DNA of 64,000 nt, taken from assembly GCA_050313995.1 (NCBI GenBank), contig JBNPMM010000001.1; one strand, 5' to 3'. Within the stretch, counting starts at the first letter, position 1. Each line of letters opens with the position of its first letter. The DNA comes from JAUMWX01 sp023394215. GTDB taxonomy: Bacteria; Bacillota; Clostridia; Tissierellales; Peptoniphilaceae. The notes under the pieces are model-generated. The model saw only the letters and a program-made list of their open reading frames with translations, made no database searches and was not told where the DNA came from. This document shows, piece after piece, positions 23,632 to 33,424 of the stretch. Made by a program: the position numbers and the translations under genes.

Positions 23632-24318
23632 CTATTCAAAAAATATCTTTCTATACCTTTCCTCAGCTCCGGAAATTCCGTTTTCTTTTGAGTCAAAAAT
23701 AAGTTCTCCATTTTTAAGAAATATAATATTATCTGTTATGTAATCAAGTTCAGCTAAAGAGTGACTTGAAATTAGGATTATTTTTCCTTTATTTTCTAAA
23801 TCTTTCAAAATATCTCTAAATTCCAATATTGATGACGGATCAAGCCCGTTTAAGGGTTCATCTAAAATCATTATATCCGTATCTGCAAGTAATATCATTG
23901 CTATAAGCAATTTTTGTTTCATACCTAAAGAATAGGAATCTATCCTATCATTGATATAGCTTGAAATATTTAGATAGCTAATTACATCATCAATCTTTTC
24001 TTTCTTTAATTTATGAACATTTTTTATAAAATTTAAGTGATCTAAACCTGTTAAGTAAGGATATAAGACGGTATTATCCTTTAATATAGATAAATAATTA
24101 AAAATTTCGGACTTATTATTGGCTATTCCATTAATAAATATACTTCCGCTATCGGCTTTGAGTAAATTTACTATTACATTAAATAAGGTTGTTTTACCGC
24201 AGCCGTTTGGACCAACAAGAGCATAAATTCCCGGTTTTTCAATTTTAAGATTAACATTTTGAAGTACTTTCTTTTTAGAAAAACTTTTATTGATATTTAT
24301 AATTTCTAATTTTCCCAT
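23632..24318 (-). CDS. ABC transporter ATP-binding protein
   Basis: The 228-residue ATPase has Walker A GPNGCGKTT, signature YSLGMKQKL, Walker B ILDEPLNGLDP and the switch histidine in SSHS. The SLGMKQ form of the signature is typical of ABC-2 exporters for antibiotics and bacteriocins. It is the first gene of the leftward three-gene operon; the permease follows after 11 bases. Confidence 0.9.
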   Translation of the reverse strand: MGKLEIININKSFSKKKVLQNVNLKIEKPGIYALVGPNGCGKTTLFNVIVNLLKADSGSIFINGIANNKSEIFNYLSILKDNTVLYPYLTGLDHLNFIKNVHKLKKEKIDDVISYLNISSYINDRIDSYSLGMKQKLLIAMILLADTDIMILDEPLNGLDPSSILEFRDILKDLENKGKIILISSHSLAELDYITDNIIFLKNGELIFDSKENGISGAEERYRKIFFE

Positions 24319-24424
24319 AGCAACCTCTGATATTTTGAAAATTTTATAAACATAATTTTAAAATTATAATAACACACTCTATGAGTATATTATATTAATA
24401 ACATTCATATAAATCAATAAAAAA

Positions 24425-24470
24425 ACTGATTTTTTAAAATTGCTTTTTGCTTCAATTAAAAAAAATCAGT
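24425..24470 (-). terminator. Terminator of the miaB-mutS-mutL-miaA operon
   Basis: 18-base arms (24425-24442 and 24453-24470, ACTGATTTTTT with AAAAAATCAGT) with two mismatches, and a T-run on the minus strand. It lies 27 bases after the last gene of the operon. Confidence 0.8.
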
Positions 24471-24497
24471 ATAATTAATAATTCATATTTTAGATTT

Positions 24498-25772
24498 TTA
24501 TGCTAATCCTCTATCTTTTAAATTTTGCAAGGCACACATACAACCTAATTTGGCTTGCTCGTATACTAAGGATCCCTGATAATAGGCTACATAAGGAGAT
24601 CTCAAGGGACCGTCTGCTGATATCTCTATTGAGGAGCCGTCAACAAAACCGCCTGCTGCCATGATTACCTGGTCGCTGTAGCCCGGCATATCCCAGGGCA
24701 TGGGAGTTACATGGGCTCCGACAGTGGAGGCCTTTTGTACCCCTTGTACAAAGGCTATAAGCTTATCGGGATCATTAAAGACTATGGCTTGGATGATATC
24801 CGACCTTTTATCATTAAGTTTTGGATATATGTCATATGATAGATCTGAAAACACTTTTGCGAAAAGAAGGGCTGCACGAATGGCTTGATTTGTCACATGA
24901 GGAGCAAAATACAGGCCTTGAAGAGTCCCCCTGGTTGTATCAAAGGTAAGCCCTGTTTCCTTACCTATGCCGGGTGCAAATAATTGATTTGATACCATTT
25001 TTATTATTTCATAATTTGATACTATATATCCTCCTGAAAGGGCTATTCCTCCACCCGGATTTTTGATTAAAGAGCCCACGGTTATATCCGCCCCAACCTG
25101 AGTAGGTTCTTTATAGTCCGTAAATTCCCCATAACAGTTGTCAACCATAACAAGAAGTTTTGGATTTATTGATTTTACATAGCTTATGGCTTCTTCAATT
25201 TCTCCTATGGTAAGGGCCCTTTTTAAACCGTAACCTGTTGATCTCTGTATATAAATAAGCTTTACATCATCACTTAGGAGGTCTTTGATTTTATCTAATT
25301 GTATCTTGTTATCCTTAAGTGATAAAGATGCATATTTAATACCCTTGGAAATAAGGTTGCCGTATTCATTTCCCTTAATGCCTATAACTTCCAAAAGGGT
25401 ATCATAAGGGTCATCTGTAATACTTAACATTTTATCGCCATATTGAAGGACGGCGTTTAATGTGATGGCAAGAGCATGGGTACCTGAAGTTATGGCAGGT
25501 CTTACAAGGGCATCTTCAGTACCGAAGACATGAGCAAATATTTTTTCCGTCTTATCTCTGCCGCTGTCCCCGTAGCCGTAACCTGTAGTATAGGTTAAAT
25601 CACTCTGAGACAATTGATTTTTTCTGAAAGCATTAAGGATTTTGATTTGATTATGCTCTCTTATATCCTTGTAAACTGAAAAATATTTTTCTAATTCTTT
25701 GTCCGCCTTTTCCACCAAATCAAAAACTTCTTTTGAAATGGCATAATTTATATTTAAAAATTCAAAGTTCAT
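24498..25772 (-). CDS. PLP-dependent methionine gamma-lyase/aluminium-resistance family protein
   Basis: The 424-residue protein belongs to the YnbB/COG4100 family of fold-type I PLP enzymes: TSGTHALAITLNAVL binds the cofactor phosphate, VDNCYGEF holds the PLP-binding Asp, and GSLIKNPGGGIA has the Schiff-base lysine. The family is annotated for aluminium resistance or methionine gamma-lyase, without firm proof. It overlaps miaA by 11 bases, a gene order found in many Clostridia. Confidence 0.85.
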   Translation of the reverse strand: MNFEFLNINYAISKEVFDLVEKADKELEKYFSVYKDIREHNQIKILNAFRKNQLSQSDLTYTTGYGYGDSGRDKTEKIFAHVFGTEDALVRPAITSGTHALAITLNAVLQYGDKMLSITDDPYDTLLEVIGIKGNEYGNLISKGIKYASLSLKDNKIQLDKIKDLLSDDVKLIYIQRSTGYGLKRALTIGEIEEAISYVKSINPKLLVMVDNCYGEFTDYKEPTQVGADITVGSLIKNPGGGIALSGGYIVSNYEIIKMVSNQLFAPGIGKETGLTFDTTRGTLQGLYFAPHVTNQAIRAALLFAKVFSDLSYDIYPKLNDKRSDIIQAIVFNDPDKLIAFVQGVQKASTVGAHVTPMPWDMPGYSDQVIMAAGGFVDGSSIEISADGPLRSPYVAYYQGSLVYEQAKLGCMCALQNLKDRGLA

Positions 25773-26673
25773 TATACTCCTCTATAATTTTATTAAGAAT
25801 TTCTTCCCGGCTCATAATAGATTTATCCAGCCATCTGCTGTAAGGATTTCTTCTATACCAAGTTAGCTGTCTCTTGGCATAATGTCTTGAATCCTGTTTG
25901 ATTTTTTCTATAGCACTTTCAAGATCCATATCTCCCTTAAGGAAATTAATTATTTGCCTGTAACCTATTGCTTTCATAGATTGACTGTCAGGATTTATAC
26001 CTGAATTTAAAAGAGATCTTACCTCATCTAAAAGCCCATTATTTATCATAATATCAACTCTTTTATTGATTTTATCATAAAGAAGAGGTCTTTCATCCGT
26101 TAAAACATAAAGCAGGAAATCGTATTTGTCATTGTTGTTTTTTCTGTCAAATTCCAATGTTTTTCCAGATAATTCATATACTTCAAGTGCTCTTATTATC
26201 TTTTTTTTGTCTGAAAGATTAAGGTAGGAATACTTGGGATTTATATTAAGAAGTTTATTTAAAAGATCTTTGGGATTTTTCATAAATTTTTCTTCTAAAT
26301 CTCTTCTTAGTTCCGGATTAGGCTTAACTTCCGTAAAGTCGTAGTTATATATAAGGGCATCAATATATAGTCCCGTTCCCCCTACTACTATTGGAAGTTT
26401 TCCTTTTTGGCTTATTTCCTCTATTAGTTCATATGCTCTGTTTTTGAAATTTTGTACGGAATAAGTGTCATCAGGCTCAAGTATATCTATGAGATGATGA
26501 TTTATATTATCCATTTCATCTTTTTTTATTTTTGCAGTTCCTATATCCATTTTCCTATATATCTGCATAGAATCTGCGGAAATTATTTCTCCATTCAATT
26601 TCTTAGCAAGTTCTATTGATAAATCGCTTTTACCTACGCCTGTAGGTCCGGAAATGATAATAACTTTTTTCAT
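25762..26673 (-). CDS. miaA: tRNA dimethylallyltransferase
   Basis: The 303-residue enzyme has the P-loop GPTGVGKSDLSIELAK, the DSMQIYRKMDIGTAK motif and the SMKAIGYRQ segment. MiaA adds the isopentenyl group to A37 of tRNAs reading codons starting with U; MiaB, encoded upstream in the same operon, then methylthiolates it. It overlaps mutL by ATGA. Confidence 0.95.
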   Translation of the reverse strand: MKKVIIISGPTGVGKSDLSIELAKKLNGEIISADSMQIYRKMDIGTAKIKKDEMDNINHHLIDILEPDDTYSVQNFKNRAYELIEEISQKGKLPIVVGGTGLYIDALIYNYDFTEVKPNPELRRDLEEKFMKNPKDLLNKLLNINPKYSYLNLSDKKKIIRALEVYELSGKTLEFDRKNNNDKYDFLLYVLTDERPLLYDKINKRVDIMINNGLLDEVRSLLNSGINPDSQSMKAIGYRQIINFLKGDMDLESAIEKIKQDSRHYAKRQLTWYRRNPYSRWLDKSIMSREEILNKIIEEYNEL

Positions 26674-28505
26674 TTTAATATCCTTTTAAACGTTTCTAAA
26701 TCAAGTTTATAGATTGTAGTGTTGCCGAATGGGCTTTGGTAAGGATTAGATGTTTCCATAAGGTCATCATAAAGCTTGTAGGCTTCTTTCGGATTTAGGA
26801 GCTTATCCATATTTATTGCCTTTCCCATGAAACTTTGAAGTAGATATTTTTCCTTTTTGTCGGGATCTTTTTCTCTTATTATGTCATCAAAAATGCCTCT
26901 AAAAGAATCCTCATTAATTTGTCCCATGAAATTAAAAGGCACAGCCCTAAGTATTATTGAATCATTCCCAAAAATTTCTATATCAAAAGCCCTTTTTTCA
27001 AAAAATTCAAGGTTATCATAAAAACTTTGCATTTCCATCTTTGAAAGTCTAAGAAGTATTGGACTTAAGAGGTTTTGCTTGGACAAAGATTCTTCATTTT
27101 CAAAGGATTTTTTATAGTTGTCATAAAAAATTCTCTCAAATGCAGAAGTTTTATCTACTATAATGAGACTATTATTTTTTTCAAAAAGCAGATACTTGTT
27201 AAATATTGTTGTTTTATATATTACAGAAATATCTTCTTCAATGTAGGATATTTGCTCCTTATTTTCAAGTTCAATAACTAAATTATCAAGATTATTATAT
27301 TCTTCAAATTCATCTAAATTTTTGTATTCAACTTTAAAAGTATCAGTATTTTCAAAGACTTCGAAGTTTTCTTCATAGGAAGGAGTGAGTATTTCAGTGT
27401 TAATGTCCTTAATTGGAGGATGAAAGGCATCAAGAACCCTTTGGTAGGCATCTTGATCATCATTTAAGAAAAAGTTTGGAATCTCCTTTTTTTCTTCTTG
27501 CAGATTCACTTCCTTTTCTCTGTTTGACTCATTTAATCTTTCAATTAAACTTTGCTTAAGAAGATCAAGAAGTTCATCATAAAAATTAAATTTAATTTTC
27601 TTTTTATTAGGATGAATGTTTATATCAATATTATTCGGATCAACCTCTATAAAAAGGATAAAAGCCGGGAACCTTCCGTTCGGTATTAAAGCTTCATAAG
27701 CTTTTTCACATGCTGATACCAATTCTTCATTTTCAACAAGTCTGTTATTTACAAAGAAATATTGCATAGACCTGTTTCCTTTATAGAATTTTGTATTTGA
27801 TATGTAGCCTTTTATTTTATAGTCTTTATTTTCTGCTGAAAAATCCAAAATATTGTCTGTAAAATCCTTGTTAAAGAGGATTTCAAGATTTTCAATTTCC
27901 TTATTGGACTTATTTGTTTTGAATATTTGTCTGTTATCCCTAAGATAAGTAAATGATATGGTAGGATTTGCTATTGCAAAACTGTACATAAGTTCGGTAA
28001 TTTTATTGCTTTCCCCTATATCGGATTTAAGGAACTTTTTTCTTACAGGTATGGAGGAAAAAAGGTCGGATACCTCTATGATAGTTCCTCTATTCATTGC
28101 TATTTGATAGGAATCCCTTATTTTTCCGTCCGAATATTCTACAAAATTTCCAAGTTGATCGCTTGCTATTTTTGTTTTAATTTTAAGGTTGGCCGCTGCT
28201 ATTATAGAAGAAAGAGCTTCACCTCTAAATCCCATAGAATATATCTTATACAGGTCATCAAAATCTTCTATTTTTGAAGTGGCATGTCTTGTAAAAGCAA
28301 GCTCTATATCGTCCTTTGCTATACCTGAGCCGTTATCGGATACTCTGATAAGCTTTTTGCCCCCTTCAAGTATTTCAACTATGATATCATCAGCTTTTGC
28401 ATCTATAGAATTTTCGACCAATTCTTTGACTATTGATGCCGGCCTTTCGATTACTTCTCCGGCAGCAATCTTACGGATGGTTGCGTCACTAAGTATTTTA
28501 ATCAT
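26670..28505 (-). CDS. mutL: DNA mismatch repair protein MutL, endonuclease motifs degenerate
   Basis: The frame runs further upstream, but ATG 28505, with GAGGA and an 8-base overlap with mutS, gives the normal start MIKILSD and 611 residues. The GHKL ATPase motifs are intact (ELVENSIDAKA, RVSDNGSGI, TRHATSKI). In the C-terminal domain the DQHA(x)2E motif is DKTSAFE (451-457), the CPHGRP motif is SPFGNT (591-596), and the ACHSS region is QSFMGKA. The protein should still couple MutS to later steps but is probably not a nuclease. Confidence 0.95.
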   Translation of the reverse strand: MIKILSDATIRKIAAGEVIERPASIVKELVENSIDAKADDIIVEILEGGKKLIRVSDNGSGIAKDDIELAFTRHATSKIEDFDDLYKIYSMGFRGEALSSIIAAANLKIKTKIASDQLGNFVEYSDGKIRDSYQIAMNRGTIIEVSDLFSSIPVRKKFLKSDIGESNKITELMYSFAIANPTISFTYLRDNRQIFKTNKSNKEIENLEILFNKDFTDNILDFSAENKDYKIKGYISNTKFYKGNRSMQYFFVNNRLVENEELVSACEKAYEALIPNGRFPAFILFIEVDPNNIDINIHPNKKKIKFNFYDELLDLLKQSLIERLNESNREKEVNLQEEKKEIPNFFLNDDQDAYQRVLDAFHPPIKDINTEILTPSYEENFEVFENTDTFKVEYKNLDEFEEYNNLDNLVIELENKEQISYIEEDISVIYKTTIFNKYLLFEKNNSLIIVDKTSAFERIFYDNYKKSFENEESLSKQNLLSPILLRLSKMEMQSFYDNLEFFEKRAFDIEIFGNDSIILRAVPFNFMGQINEDSFRGIFDDIIREKDPDKKEKYLLQSFMGKAINMDKLLNPKEAYKLYDDLMETSNPYQSPFGNTTIYKLDLETFKRILK

Positions 28506-31101
28506 CAGATAAGTCCTCCGCCCTTTCCTTATAATCATACAGCTTGTCAAGTGCTTCCCTTGCACTCAGGCTGTCTATATCAAGATTTGATATTTCCTTG
28601 ATAAAAAGTTCCCTGTCAAGATCATATATAGATTTTTGATTTGTGGACTTAATTTCTTTTTCCTTGAGAATAGGACTTGTATCCATATTGTTAAGTATGA
28701 AAGCCGCTCTATTTATGATTTCATCAGGAAGTCCGGACAATTTGGCAACTTCAATACCATAGCTCTTATCCGCCTTACCCTTCATTATTTTTCTTAAAAA
28801 AATAAGATTTCCTTTATTTTCGGCTATATCTACTTTTAAGTTTTCTATGTTATCCCTTTCGTCAGCCATGTGGGTTAATTCATGATAATGGGTAGCAAAA
28901 AGGGTTTTTACCTTAAGTTTTTTGCTTATATATTCGCAAATAGCTTTTGCTATACTGTAACCGTCATTTGTACCGGTTCCTCTGCCGACTTCATCCAATA
29001 TCACAAAGGAATTTTTACTTGCATTTGCAATAATATTGCTCATTTCCTTCATTTCAACCATAAACGTGGAATCCCCTTTTGCAAGATTGTCGGAAGCCCC
29101 TATTCTTGAAAAAAGAGCATCACTTATACATATATCACAGTAGTCTGCCGGAACAAAAGAACCTATTTGAGCCATTATTACTATAAGGGCAACCTGCCTC
29201 ATGTAGGTTGACTTACCTGCCATATTTGGACCTGTAATAATTTGAATTATCTTGTTATCCTTGCCTATTTGTGTATCGTTAGCTATAAAGGAGTGCTGTC
29301 CTATGGATTTTTCCACTATGGGGTGTCTGCCGTTTTTAATATCAAAGTAATTTTCCTTGTTAAAAACAGGTCTTACATAGTTATTGTTTTTTGAAACCTG
29401 AGCAAAGGAATTAAGAGCATCTAAAGAGGCTATATTGTCTGCTGTTTGCTTTATTCTTTGAGCATTTTCAGAAATTTTTGTCCTGATTTCAACAAACAAT
29501 TGGTATTCAAGTTCTATTGTTTGTTCCTGTCCCCCCAAAATCATATCGGAAATCTCATTGAGCCTTGGAGTAATGTATCTTTCAGCATTTTTCAGCGTTT
29601 GTCTTCTTATATAGTGGGCAGGAGCCTGACCTATATTTGACTTTGTAAGTTCTATATAGTAACCGGTATTTTTGTTATAGGAAACTTTAAGATTTTTTAT
29701 ACCGCTATTTTCCCTCTCCTCAGCTTCGTATTCCAAAAGAAGCCTGTTTCCTATAGTGGATGAATTTTTGATTTCATCAAGCTTAGGTGAAAAACCTTCT
29801 TTGATAAGTCCTCCCTCTGTAATTTGTAGAGGAGAATCCTCTCTTATGGAGTCGTCGATAAGCTTGTATAAGTCTGACAGTTCATCTAAATTTGAGCCTA
29901 TTTCTTTCATATTTTGATTGTCCTGCTTAAGTAAAAGGCCCTTGATTTGCGGTAAAAATTCAATTGATCTTTTAAGGTTAAGCAAATCCCTCGCATTTGC
30001 CCTATAAAAGGCTATTTTACCAAGAATTCTTTCAAGGTCATATATTTGATCCAAATAGTTTTTTAATTCATTTACAAGGCTTATATTAGCAAATAAATAA
30101 GCTACCGAATCCAAACGACTGTTTATATCATCTATATTTATAAGAGGAAATTCCAGCCATGAATTTATTTTCCTCGACCCCATGGGTGTGCTTGCCCTAT
30201 CTATGATGTTAAGCAGGGAGTATTTTTTTGATGCTTCATAAAGGTTTTTATGGATTTCGAGGCTGTCCCTGGTACTTGCATCAATCCTCATAAAACTTTT
30301 TGCCTGTATATATTTTATATCTGTTATATGGTCAAGTTTATCTTCCCTGTAAAGGTAAATATAGTCGAGTAAATTTGATGTTGATATTATAGAAAGGTAA
30401 TGTTTTTTTATTTGACCGAGTTTTATTTTATTTGTGTAATTTTTTATTTTATCCAAATAAAGTGATAAATCTTCTTCATCCTTATCAATAATTGATAGAA
30501 ATATATTTTTAGTATCTATATAATCTTTTAAGGGCTTATAGGCAATTTGCCTATTTGTAATCACTTCTTTGGGATTTACCTTAACTACAAAGTCTAAAAG
30601 GTCCCTGTCTGAAAATTTAGCATTATTTATTTCACTGGTATTTAACTCTCCTGTAGTAATATCTATGTAGCTTATACCATAAGAATGGTTCGCCTGATAA
30701 ATACACAAAAGAAAGTTGTTGTCCCTTTCTTTACCCTCAAGATCTATTAAAGTGCCGGGAGTAATTATTCGGGTTACAGATCTTTTAACTATACCTTTTG
30801 TAAGCTTCGGATCTTCTACTTGGTCAACAAGTGCTACTTTATAGCCCTTATCAACCAATCTGTTTAAATAGACTTCGGCAACATGATGAGGAACTCCACA
30901 CATTGGAGCCTTTTCCTCAAGCCCGCAATCTCTGCCTGTAAGAGCAAGCTCCAACTCTTTTGATGCAGTTTTGGCATCGTCAAAAAACATTTCATAGAAG
31001 TCCCCCAGCCTATAAAAGACAATGGAATCCGAATTTTCATTTTTAATTTTCATATATTGTTGCATCATTGGAGTAAGTTTACTCACATCAATATTAATCA
31101 A
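28498..31101 (-). CDS. mutS: DNA mismatch recognition protein MutS
   Basis: The 867-residue protein has the mismatch-reading Phe-x-Glu (GDFYEMF) in the N-terminal domain, the clamp and lever helices, and the ATPase motif GPNMAGKSTYMRQ with Walker B FVILDEVGRGT. MutS dimers find mismatches and recruit MutL. It overlaps miaB by eight bases and mutL by eight, an operon for repair and tRNA modification. Confidence 0.97.
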   Translation of the reverse strand: MINIDVSKLTPMMQQYMKIKNENSDSIVFYRLGDFYEMFFDDAKTASKELELALTGRDCGLEEKAPMCGVPHHVAEVYLNRLVDKGYKVALVDQVEDPKLTKGIVKRSVTRIITPGTLIDLEGKERDNNFLLCIYQANHSYGISYIDITTGELNTSEINNAKFSDRDLLDFVVKVNPKEVITNRQIAYKPLKDYIDTKNIFLSIIDKDEEDLSLYLDKIKNYTNKIKLGQIKKHYLSIISTSNLLDYIYLYREDKLDHITDIKYIQAKSFMRIDASTRDSLEIHKNLYEASKKYSLLNIIDRASTPMGSRKINSWLEFPLINIDDINSRLDSVAYLFANISLVNELKNYLDQIYDLERILGKIAFYRANARDLLNLKRSIEFLPQIKGLLLKQDNQNMKEIGSNLDELSDLYKLIDDSIREDSPLQITEGGLIKEGFSPKLDEIKNSSTIGNRLLLEYEAEERENSGIKNLKVSYNKNTGYYIELTKSNIGQAPAHYIRRQTLKNAERYITPRLNEISDMILGGQEQTIELEYQLFVEIRTKISENAQRIKQTADNIASLDALNSFAQVSKNNNYVRPVFNKENYFDIKNGRHPIVEKSIGQHSFIANDTQIGKDNKIIQIITGPNMAGKSTYMRQVALIVIMAQIGSFVPADYCDICISDALFSRIGASDNLAKGDSTFMVEMKEMSNIIANASKNSFVILDEVGRGTGTNDGYSIAKAICEYISKKLKVKTLFATHYHELTHMADERDNIENLKVDIAENKGNLIFLRKIMKGKADKSYGIEVAKLSGLPDEIINRAAFILNNMDTSPILKEKEIKSTNQKSIYDLDRELFIKEISNLDIDSLSAREALDKLYDYKERAEDLSDD

Positions 31102-32401
31102 TTAATTCACCCTCTAACGTAAATGATGTATGTTTTATTACTTTTACTCTAACAATTTTTCCTATCATATCAGGGCTTGCCTTAACATGGATAAGCTTAT
31201 TTGAAAGAGTCCTTCCGCTTATCATTTCTTCATTATTTTTACTTATGCTTTCAAGAAGTACATCGTGGATTTTACCTACTTCTTTGGCATTTTTTCTATT
31301 GAATATAGGATAGATTTCATCAAGCAATTCCTGAAATCTTCTTGATTTAACCTCATCGGGAACCTGATCTTCCCTCTTTGCTGCAGGGGTACCGGGCCTC
31401 ATAGAATATATAAATGTAAAGGCATTGTCATATTCAACTTCCTTGCAAACTGCTATAGTTTCTTTGTGGTCTTCTTCGGTTTCACCCGGAAAACCTACTA
31501 TTATATCTGTAGTAATGGTTATATCAGGCATTTTTTCCCTCAATTTTCTTGCAAGATACAGATATCTTTCTTTTGTGTATTTTCTATTCATTTCTTTTAA
31601 AACTTTGGATGAACCTGATTGAAGAGGAAGATGGAAATGCTTTGCCAACATATTTATCTTGCTCATTGCATCAATAAGTTCTTCTGAAAGATCATGAGGA
31701 TTTGAAGTCATAAACCTAAGTATCGGAAGATTTTTAACTTCCCTGTCCAAGGCATATAGAAGTTCAGGGAAGCTGTGTCCTATATCCTTACCATAGGAGT
31801 TTACATTTTGTCCAAGTAAGGTAACTTCTTTGTATCCGCTATCTGCCAAGTGTTTAACTTCTCTTATAATGTCTTCCATAGGTCTTGATTCCTCTCTGCC
31901 TCTGGCATAAGGAACAACACAATAAGTACAGAAATTATCACAACCGGAATTTATATTTACATAGGCGGAGTAAGAATGATTTCTCCTAAAGCCCTCTGCA
32001 CTTTCATCCATATACTTATCAATATCTACAACCAATTGTCCCGTTGTTTTATGTAGGGCTATCAGTTGAGGAAGTTTATCAATATTAAGTGTACCGAATA
32101 TGATGCCTACATGGGGATATTTCGCCCTTATAACATCCTTTGCTTCACCAGTTTGCATCATACAACCGCAAACAGCTATTATAAGATCAGGTTTTTCTTT
32201 TTTTAGTCTTTTAATGGCTCCAAGGTGTCCAAAAACCTTTAGTTCCGCATTTTCTCTTATTAAACATGTATTGTATACTATAAAATCTGACTCATTCTCA
32301 TTTTCGGTTTTTTCATATCCTAAAGATTCAAGAATAAAGGCTATTCTCTCAGAGTCATGTTCATTAGCCTGGCAGCCGTAAGTTATTATTTTATATTTCA
32401 T
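31094..32401 (-). CDS. miaB: tRNA-2-methylthio-N6-dimethylallyladenosine synthase
   Basis: The 435-residue protein has the N-terminal UPF0004 domain (YGCQANEHDSE), the radical SAM cluster motif CDNFCTYCVVPYARG and a C-terminal TRAM domain. It methylthiolates the base prepared by MiaA. The gene is first in the mutS-mutL-miaA run and lies 31 bases after the transporter gene. Confidence 0.95.
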   Translation of the reverse strand: MKYKIITYGCQANEHDSERIAFILESLGYEKTENENESDFIVYNTCLIRENAELKVFGHLGAIKRLKKEKPDLIIAVCGCMMQTGEAKDVIRAKYPHVGIIFGTLNIDKLPQLIALHKTTGQLVVDIDKYMDESAEGFRRNHSYSAYVNINSGCDNFCTYCVVPYARGREESRPMEDIIREVKHLADSGYKEVTLLGQNVNSYGKDIGHSFPELLYALDREVKNLPILRFMTSNPHDLSEELIDAMSKINMLAKHFHLPLQSGSSKVLKEMNRKYTKERYLYLARKLREKMPDITITTDIIVGFPGETEEDHKETIAVCKEVEYDNAFTFIYSMRPGTPAAKREDQVPDEVKSRRFQELLDEIYPIFNRKNAKEVGKIHDVLLESISKNNEEMISGRTLSNKLIHVKASPDMIGKIVRVKVIKHTSFTLEGELID

Positions 32402-32432
32402 CTTTTCTCCTTATATAATAAAGTAATTCAAC

Positions 32433-33371
32433 TTATATTCTATTGTTTTTTAATCGCCTTTCTTCATAGGGATCCTTATTAATAATTATAATACCAATTA
32501 TAACAAATATTAGGCCTATAATAATAGCCATATTTAAGGATTCTTTCAAAAATATTGCACTTAGGAAGGTTCCGAAAAAAGGTATGAAGAGCCTTAAAAA
32601 GCTTATTTGACTTGCCTTGTATTGGGCTAAAATTTGATACCAGATTACAAAAGCGGTAGCCGAAAGTAAAGAGGCATAGGTAATTAAAAGAATGGATTTT
32701 AAACTAAAATTAAGGTTTGATTTCATTCCTATATATCCGACCGCTATGAGTATAATAGATCCAAGTAACATTTGCACCATTGTAAGGATAAAAGCTGATA
32801 TATCTTTTCCGCTTTTCTTTATCAAAATAGTTGAAAATGAACTTATGAGCGCATTTATAAGCATAAAACCTTCGGCTTGCAGTTTAAAGCTGAGGTCAAA
32901 GTTTTTGTTTATGTTGGCTATTATTACACCTGCAAGTCCAATAATAACAGCAAATACTTTTCTGCCGGACAGTTTATCATCTTTTAACAAAAAATGAGAC
33001 CATATAACTACAAGAAATGTTCCGGAAGCCTGTAGTATCGATGATTTCATACCTCCCGTATTTGAAACCCCGATATAGAAAAAATAGTATTGAAGAGTGG
33101 TTTGCAGAAAGGCTATCAGGGATAAAAACTTTATATTCGGTCTTATCTGCTTTAGTTCGCTTCTTCTAAAAAAAAGTACTATAAAGAGAAGAATAAGTCC
33201 GGAACCCATAAAGCGTATACCTGCTATGAATATTTTAGCGAAATTATCATCCGGTAAAAGTCCGAGACTTGAATTTGTTATTTTAATTACCGGGAAAGCC
33301 GATCCCCATAAAAACATGGCAAAAATAGCAAACAGATAGGCATATTTTTTGTTTTTAATCAAATTTGTCAT
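32433..33371 (-). CDS. EamA/DMT-family transporter
   Basis: ATG 33371 has AAGGAG; the frame extends six codons upstream. The 312-residue protein has ten hydrophobic segments in two EamA repeats (AMFLWGSAFPVIKI near the start; IIGLIFVIIGIIIIN at the end). DMT transporters export metabolites such as amino acids; the substrate cannot be told. It lies after the S1 gene terminator. Confidence 0.85.
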   Translation of the reverse strand: MTNLIKNKKYAYLFAIFAMFLWGSAFPVIKITNSSLGLLPDDNFAKIFIAGIRFMGSGLILLFIVLFFRRSELKQIRPNIKFLSLIAFLQTTLQYYFFYIGVSNTGGMKSSILQASGTFLVVIWSHFLLKDDKLSGRKVFAVIIGLAGVIIANINKNFDLSFKLQAEGFMLINALISSFSTILIKKSGKDISAFILTMVQMLLGSIILIAVGYIGMKSNLNFSLKSILLITYASLLSATAFVIWYQILAQYKASQISFLRLFIPFFGTFLSAIFLKESLNMAIIIGLIFVIIGIIIINKDPYEERRLKNNRI

Positions 33372-33387
33372 AAAACTCCTTATAAAC

Positions 33388-33414
33388 AAAAAAAGAGGAG
33401 AGCAAGTCTCCCCT
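33388..33414 (-). terminator. Terminator after the S1 gene
   Basis: On the minus strand AGGGGAGA, loop CTTGC, TCTCCTCT and seven T. It separates the S1 gene from the EamA transporter gene. Confidence 0.85.
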
Positions 33415-33424
33415 TATAAGCTAA

